From JAFLCM01 sp964510955 (lineage in GTDB: Bacteria > Planctomycetota > Phycisphaerae > Phycisphaerales > UBA1924), in the NCBI GenBank assembly GCA_964510955.1, contig CAZEDW010000009.1:43470-107469 (forward strand): a DNA stretch of 64,000 nt. Reading direction: 5' to 3'. Under the pieces are notes generated by a model. It searched no databases, was not told the DNA's origin, and was given only the letters and a program-made list of their open reading frames with translations. This document shows positions 59,519 through 64,000 of the stretch, piece by piece (within the stretch, counting starts at the first letter, position 1; each line of letters opens with the position of its first letter). The position numbers and the translations under genes were made by a program.

Positions 59519-60475
59519 CTACAGGATTCGTATCGCACGCAACTTCGCCGAGCGGCTTCGTGGATTGCTTGCCCGTTCAGCCTCGTCCGCCTCGATCGGC
59601 TTGCGCGAGAAATGCTCGGCCTGCCCACGGGAAACCAGTTCACCGAACGCGTCCTTCACAGGCCTGTCCTCCAGCGAGTGAAAGGAGATGATCGCCACAC
59701 GGGCCCCGGCCCGCAGCCACGACCCGCCCGGCATCCCCGATGCACCGGCAAGCCCCAACCGACCCGCCGTGCGGGACACCGATTCGAGCAGTGACCTGAG
59801 AGAGCCGAGTTCATCGTTGACGGCGATCCGAAGTGCCTGAAACGTGCGCGTCGCCGGGTCGATCCCTGATCCGGGGCCACCGGGGGCGGGGCGGACACAT
59901 GACCGCACGATCTCCGCCAGTTGCCCGGTCGTGAGTATCGGACCGCTTTTCCGCGCCGCGACAAGTTTTGACGCCACCAGCCGCCAGGCCCGCTCCTCCC
60001 CGAGGTCGCGCAGAATCTCGCCGAGTTCGGCTTCCGGCAGCGTGTTCACGAGGTGCGCGGCGGTGGGGCGGTTGGAGGTCGGGTCCAGCCGCATGTCCAA
60101 CGGACCGTCCCGCTGAAAACTGAACCCGCGCCGGGCCGACTCGACCTGGTTCGACGCGAACCCCAAGTCCGCCAGCACCATGTCCGCAGACAACCCCAGC
60201 TCGGCCATCCGGCGCGGCGCATCGGCAAAGTTCCCTTGAATCGAGATTACGCGCGGCGGGTTTGACAGCCCGCCGATTCGAGCCGCCGCGGACGCGAGAT
60301 TCTCAGCATCGTGGTCATTCAGGACAACAACCCCCGATGGACCCAAAAGCGGGGCGATGAGCGCGGCGTGCCCCCCCAGACCGGCGGTGCAGTCGAGATA
60401 GGTCTCTCCCTTGCGCGGAGCCAATGCCGCGACCACCTGTGTCGGCAAGACCGGGATATGGGCAGCGCCTGCCAT
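59519..60475 (-). CDS. rsmH: 16S rRNA (cytosine-1402-N4)-methyltransferase
   Basis: 318 residues. S-adenosylmethionine site TYLDCTAGLGGHAALI; HIPVLPTQVVAAL at the N-terminus and VLADLGFASNQVESARRGFS in the middle are family signatures. It methylates C1402 of 16S rRNA. It usually heads the mraZ-rsmH-ftsL-ftsI part of the dcw cluster; mraZ is not seen upstream here. Start ATG at 60475. Confidence 0.95.
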   Translation of the reverse strand: MAGAAHIPVLPTQVVAALAPRKGETYLDCTAGLGGHAALIAPLLGPSGVVVLNDHDAENLASAAARIGGLSNPPRVISIQGNFADAPRRMAELGLSADMVLADLGFASNQVESARRGFSFQRDGPLDMRLDPTSNRPTAAHLVNTLPEAELGEILRDLGEERAWRLVASKLVAARKSGPILTTGQLAEIVRSCVRPAPGGPGSGIDPATRTFQALRIAVNDELGSLRSLLESVSRTAGRLGLAGASGMPGGSWLRAGARVAIISFHSLEDRPVKDAFGELVSRGQAEHFSRKPIEADEAERASNPRSRSAKLRAIRIL

Positions 60476-60947
60476 TGAGGCGAGTGTTGCCGCTCACCTC
60501 GGGCGAGGCAAGCCATGTGCTCCCGGGCAGGCCGTCCCACACCGAACCCCGAGTTGAGCATCGAGCGGTTGAAAGTCGCCACGGCGCTGGTCCGTCTGAG
60601 CCCCGGCGCGGGGGCTGCTCAGCCTGTGAGCCGCACTTTGTCTTGAGGCCGCGCGGGGTGTCCGGCATGCCGGTTGCACCTTCTTACGCTGGCCAGTCCG
60701 GCGAATCGTTCGCGCGCCGGCACCGATCGTCCATGGTGCCATCCGGGCGGGCCCGAAGCCCCATGAGCACCGCGCGTGGTCATGGGTTGAGAACCAAGGC
60801 TGAGAACTCCGAGCTCCAAGCTCTGGGAATGCTGCAGCCACGAAGATTTGAACTGTTCCAACGATGGCGATCTCAGCGGGCTCCGAGGCAGCCGGAACCC
60901 CCTTGTTCAGATTCGACAACCATGTCGTTCAGTTCGGAGACATCACG
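60476..60947. other. Divergent intergenic region upstream of rsmH and the dockerin-tailed gene
   Basis: 472 bp, no convincing gene on either strand and no mraZ. Leftward promoter for rsmH and rightward promoter for the secreted protein gene should lie here. Near the right end the sequence becomes less GC-rich. No known RNA element is recognised. Confidence 0.4.
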
Positions 60948-62156
60948 ATGTCACACCTCATAATCCGTTCCACCCTGGTGCAGCGTGCGTTCGGTTTCGC
61001 GTGCGTTGCACTGACGTGCACATTCGTTCGCGCGGAGCAATACACAGCCCAAATTCTGAACCCGATCGGCGCGTCCACAAGTATCGCCTGGGGCGGGTAC
61101 GACGGCCGGCAGATCGGGCAGGCGGGCGGATCCAGCATCCAGACCGCCGCGCTATGGAGCGGCACGCCCGCCTCGGCGATCCCCCTGGGCCCCCCGGGCT
61201 CCAACGTCAGCTTCGGACTTGGCATCGGCCCCGATCAGCAGGTCGGGCTCGCCGCCGGCAGCTTCACCGGCTTCGCCTACCACGCCATGCTCTGGACCGG
61301 CTCGGCCAGTTCGTACGTGGATCTCAACCCCGCCGGCCACGACGCCTCCGCCGCCTACGCCACCGACGGTTTCTATCAGGCGGGGCAGGCGGCCGCGGGC
61401 GGCATCATCCACGCCACGCTCTGGTCCGGCACCGCCGCCTCGGCGATTGATCTCAACCCCGCCGGCTACGACTCGTCTCACGCCTACGGCGCCTGGAACG
61501 GACGACAGGTCGGCCTCGGCAGCATCGGCGGATTCGACCATGCCCTGCTCTGGTCCGGCACCGCGGCCTCGGTCGTCGATCTCAACGGCGCCTTCGATAA
61601 CGCCGAGGGGTACGCGATGTACGGCGACTTCCAGGTCGGCAGCGGCTCGTCAGCCGCGACCGGCGGGAACAGTCACGCGATCATCTGGAACGGCACAGCC
61701 GCGTCAGCCATCGACCTGAACCCCGCCGGTTTCACCGTGACGGTCGCCGACGGCGTTGGCCAGGGCGTCGTGGCGGGCTACGGCTCCGGACCCGCCACAG
61801 GCGAACTCACGCACGCGCTCGTCTGGGTCAACGGCCGCGTGACCGACCTGCACCCGTTCCTCCCCACCGGTTACCGCACGTCTGTCGCCTACGGCATGGA
61901 CCCCGTCACCGGCCAGGTCGTCGGCGAGGCAACCAACACGCTCAACCGCACCATCGCCTTCATGTGGTCCCCCGCCCCCTGCCCCGCCGACCTCAACAGC
62001 GACCACACCATCAACACCGCCGACCTGACGATCCTCCTCGGACACTTCGGCCTGCCCGTCCCCACCGGCACCAGCGGTGACATCAACCGCGACGGCACAG
62101 TCAACACCGCCGACCTGCTCATCCTCCTCGGCGCCTTCGGCACAGCGTGCCCATGA
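60948..62156 (+). CDS. Secreted repeat protein with dockerin-like C-terminus
   Basis: 402 residues. Signal peptide (AFGFACVALTCTFVRA). The body holds about six repeats of roughly 45 residues centred on HAxLWSGTAAS-x-IDLNPAG (for example HATLWSGTAASAIDLNPAGY), which suggests a beta-propeller or similar solenoid. The C-terminus has two dockerin-type EF-hand loops (DLNSDHTINTADLTILLGHF and DINRDGTVNTADLLILLGAF). Such tails are common on secreted planctomycete proteins and may bind calcium or serve as sorting signals. Start ATG at 60948. Confidence 0.85.
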   Translation: MSHLIIRSTLVQRAFGFACVALTCTFVRAEQYTAQILNPIGASTSIAWGGYDGRQIGQAGGSSIQTAALWSGTPASAIPLGPPGSNVSFGLGIGPDQQVGLAAGSFTGFAYHAMLWTGSASSYVDLNPAGHDASAAYATDGFYQAGQAAAGGIIHATLWSGTAASAIDLNPAGYDSSHAYGAWNGRQVGLGSIGGFDHALLWSGTAASVVDLNGAFDNAEGYAMYGDFQVGSGSSAATGGNSHAIIWNGTAASAIDLNPAGFTVTVADGVGQGVVAGYGSGPATGELTHALVWVNGRVTDLHPFLPTGYRTSVAYGMDPVTGQVVGEATNTLNRTIAFMWSPAPCPADLNSDHTINTADLTILLGHFGLPVPTGTSGDINRDGTVNTADLLILLGAFGTACP

Positions 62157-62157
62157 C

Positions 62158-62192
62158 ACGTGCCACCGATTTCCGTCCTCGGAATTCGGTGC
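62158..62192 (+). repeat. Half-element resembling the lys-operon hairpin family
   Basis: A single stem-loop GTGCCACCGA...TCGGTG just after the stop codon of the dockerin-tailed gene. The outer bases match the left half of the elements in lysX and lysK, but the loop half is different, so the relation is uncertain. Confidence 0.4.
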
Positions 62193-62272
62193 CCTCGCAC
62201 TGGGCGGAACTGAAGTTCGCCGGAGCAGCGCCTTCAGCGGCGGTTGACCGGGGCAGCGCCGATGACGGCGAG

Positions 62273-62306
62273 GGGTGGCATCGCCAAGACTTCTTGGCGA
62301 TGCTCT
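62273..62306 (+). repeat. Family B half-element upstream of sppA
   Basis: Single hairpin GCATCGCCAAGA-CTTC-TTGGCGATGC (62278-62303) with the flanks GGGGTG and TCTG. It matches the left half of the family B elements at 30170 and 31078, showing that this repeat is not limited to the accessory patch. Confidence 0.8.
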
Positions 62307-62324
62307 GCGGCTTAGTATGGCTCC

Positions 62325-63356
62325 ATGTCAACCCGAGCCTCGTGCCTCCTTCCATTGCTCGCCGCGGCGGTCACATTGCTCCCCGGCTGCCTGCCCGGCC
62401 GTGTCTCCATCGATCTCGCCCCGCGCCCTGACGGCCTCGCCGAGACCAAGGTCATCTCCGACGACGGCTCGGTCAACGGCTCGCCCAAAGTCGCCCTCAT
62501 CGATGTCGACGGGACGCTCAGCCACGCCGCAGGCGGCGGCCTCATCGCCGGGCGGACCAACAGCGTCGATGACCTCGTCTCGCGCCTCACCAAGGCCGAG
62601 GAAGACAAGAAGGTCCGCGCGGTGGTGCTCCGCGTCAACTCGCCCGGCGGCACCGTCGCCGCCAGCGAGACCATGTACCACGAGATCAAGGCTTTCCGCG
62701 AGCGCTCCAAGAAGCCCGTGGTCGTCTCGATGGCCGAGGTCGCCGCCAGCGGCGGCTACTACATCTCCATGGCCGCCGACAAGGTGGTCGCGCAGGAGAC
62801 CACCATCACCGGCTCGATCGGCGTGATATTCCAGACCTTCAACATGTCCAAGGGCATGGCCATGATCGGCATCGAGGGGCGTGCCCTCACCAGCGGCAAG
62901 AACAAGGACATGGCCAGCCCGTTTGCGCCCATCCGCGAAGAGCAATACGCCGTCTTGCAGAAGTTGGTGGACGAGTTCTACGGCGAGTTCAAGGGGTTGG
63001 TCCTCGCTCGGCGCGCGGCGCTGGCCGCGTCGGGTGACGGTGCGATCACCGCCGCCACCGATGGGCGCGTCTTTACCGGCAAGCAGGCGCTCGAAGCGGG
63101 CCTGGTCGACCAGCTCGGCGGGCTCCGCGACGCCTACGCCGAGGCCAAGAAACTCGCCGGGATCTCTACCGCGAGGCTCGTGAAATACCACGCTTCGGAG
63201 GACAAGCCACTCTCGCCTTACGCCACCTCGCAGGCGGGGGCCATCCCCGACGCCGCGGCGAGCGGTTCGCGCGATATCAACCTGCTGACCCTCCGGCTCG
63301 GCGGTGACGCGGCCCGCTCGCAGTTCCTCTACCTCTGGGACCCGCAATCACCATGA
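62325..63356 (+). CDS. sppA: SppA-type signal peptide peptidase, lipoprotein form
   Basis: 343 residues. Lipobox LLPGC predicts an acylated Cys22. Serine protease of the S49 family: nucleophile Ser142 in AEVAASGGYYISMAADKV and general base Lys192 in SGKNKD; spacing (50 residues) fits the short, single-domain SppA. LRVNSPGGTVAASETMYHE is also a family signature. It cuts leftover signal peptides in the membrane. Start ATG at 62325. The stop overlaps the next gene (ATGA). Confidence 0.92.
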   Translation: MSTRASCLLPLLAAAVTLLPGCLPGRVSIDLAPRPDGLAETKVISDDGSVNGSPKVALIDVDGTLSHAAGGGLIAGRTNSVDDLVSRLTKAEEDKKVRAVVLRVNSPGGTVAASETMYHEIKAFRERSKKPVVVSMAEVAASGGYYISMAADKVVAQETTITGSIGVIFQTFNMSKGMAMIGIEGRALTSGKNKDMASPFAPIREEQYAVLQKLVDEFYGEFKGLVLARRAALAASGDGAITAATDGRVFTGKQALEAGLVDQLGGLRDAYAEAKKLAGISTARLVKYHASEDKPLSPYATSQAGAIPDAAASGSRDINLLTLRLGGDAARSQFLYLWDPQSP

Positions 63357-63841
63357 CATCCCCGGACACCGCGCCCCGGCGTGACGACGACCTGGTCGAG
63401 CTGACCACGCGCCCCAACGAGATGGACGCGGGGCTGATCCGCGAGGTGCTCGCCGCTGCCGGGATCGAATCAACGCAGCACGTCGCCGACGGGTTCGCGC
63501 TGGGGGTCTTCGGGGCCAACATGTTCAACCCGGTGACGGTCCGCGTTCGCCGCCACCAGCTCGCCGACGCGCGCGCCGCGCTGGAGCAGAACCGGCAAGA
63601 TTCGGTTGACATCGACTGGTCCGAGGTTGATGTCGGTGAGCCGCAGGACGAGATCGCGCGCCGCGTGGCGCAATCGAACGCCGAGCCGCGAACCCGCCGC
63701 AAGCGGCCCGCCGAGCTGGTGGTGCTGATCGCGATCATGGTGGTAGCGGGGGCTCTGGCGGCCCGCCTGGGGTGGCTGCCGCTGCTGGTTGTGCTGGTCT
63801 TCGTGTTCGCGCTCGGCGTGGTGCGCCTCACGCGGAAGTAG
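63353..63841 (+). CDS. DUF2007 domain membrane protein
   Basis: 162 residues. The N-terminal part (LVELTTRPNEMDAGLIREVL, then AAAGIESTQHV) is a DUF2007-type signal-transducing fold; the C-terminus has one to two membrane helices (AELVVLIAIMVVAGALAARL and PLLVVLVFVFALGVVRL). Its start overlaps the sppA stop by 4 bp, so the two are translated together and perhaps work together at the membrane. Function unknown. Confidence 0.8.
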   Translation: MTSPDTAPRRDDDLVELTTRPNEMDAGLIREVLAAAGIESTQHVADGFALGVFGANMFNPVTVRVRRHQLADARAALEQNRQDSVDIDWSEVDVGEPQDEIARRVAQSNAEPRTRRKRPAELVVLIAIMVVAGALAARLGWLPLLVVLVFVFALGVVRLTRK

Positions 63842-64000
63842 GGCGCCCGGCGAGGCTCGGTCCGTCGGAATCACCCCGGTTATCGGCAGCTCGCGCCGCC
63901 AGCGGACCGCGGGCGTGGGTCCGAGTGCGCGCGGCAGAACCCTTGTAGTCCGCAGGGCTCGGCGCGCGGCGCGGCGGGGGCGGCGCGGCCCGGCAGCGCC
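63842..64000. other. Right-hand end of the window
   Basis: 159 bp after the DUF2007 gene without a supported gene. Very GC-rich with short CGCG runs. No RNA gene is recognised. Confidence 0.3.

Noticed and set aside
60494..60919. 141-codon minus-strand frame upstream of rsmH as a possible mraZ
   Set aside because: It has none of the MraZ motifs, is Arg/Ala/Pro-biased and lacks a ribosome site.

Overview
The window is GC-rich and densely coded. It looks like a chromosome segment of a planctomycete of the Phycisphaerae type. This placement is an inference from several traits seen together: PEP-CTERM proteins, dockerin-like EF-hand tails, prepilin-like proteins with an H-x9-DGH motif, an ECF sigma factor next to a serine/threonine kinase with TPR-like repeats, and ordinary Gram-negative housekeeping genes (rsmH, ftsI, murB, mfd, lepA, miaB, asnS, fumC, rpmA).

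Layout. 1-5.3 kb: chemotaxis operon cheW-cheR-cheA-cheX-cheY-cheB on the minus strand, cheB cut by the window edge. 5.8-9.1 kb: an isocitrate/homoisocitrate dehydrogenase and a single-chain homoaconitase. 9.1-11.1 kb: a TetR regulator with a perfect operator, a divergent membrane protein and a ferritin-like lipoprotein. 11.4-14.9 kb: mfd. 14.9-17.6 kb: an acetyltransferase and an ArsR-led operon. 17.8-18.13 kb: a gene-free chain of stem-loops ending in a strong terminator, a candidate structured RNA. 18.1-22.1 kb: secreted hypotheticals, rpmA and an acetyltransferase. 22.1-25.7 kb: a cobalamin riboswitch followed by three translationally linked surface or secreted protein genes. 25.8-27.7 kb: lepA. 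27.7-31.2 kb: an accessory patch of lower GC (DUF4145, a hypothetical, a membrane protein, a SUFU domain protein) full of dispersed double-hairpin repeats. 31.3-37.6 kb: PEP-CTERM protein, pseudopilin, ECF sigma and kinase. 37.6-42.7 kb: epimerase, DUF3467, tRNA-Leu, murB, greA, miaB. 43-45 kb: two tandem paralogous PEP-CTERM genes. 45.3-49.6 kb: tRNA-Ser, membrane protein, fumC, a hypothetical, asnS. 49.8-54.3 kb: lysW-lysX-lysY-lysZ-lysK. 54.4-60.5 kb: manA and the cell-wall genes ftsI, ftsL, a LysM protein and rsmH. 60.9-63.8 kb: a dockerin-tailed secreted protein, sppA and a DUF2007 protein.

Two systems stand out. The first is a cobalamin-riboswitch operon whose products all look exported (a beta-propeller-like PEP-CTERM protein, a dockerin-tailed surface protein, a pseudopilin). 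I propose it as a candidate vitamin B12 capture system. The second is the LysW amino-group-carrier pathway, which together with the fungal-type homoaconitase suggests lysine synthesis through alpha-aminoadipate. Three of the four gene junctions of the lys operon carry a paired-hairpin element and the fourth carries a polypyrimidine tract. Two of the hairpin elements are translated in the same reading frame, as the tail of LysX and the head of LysK.

All family names rest on my reading of motifs; no database search was run.
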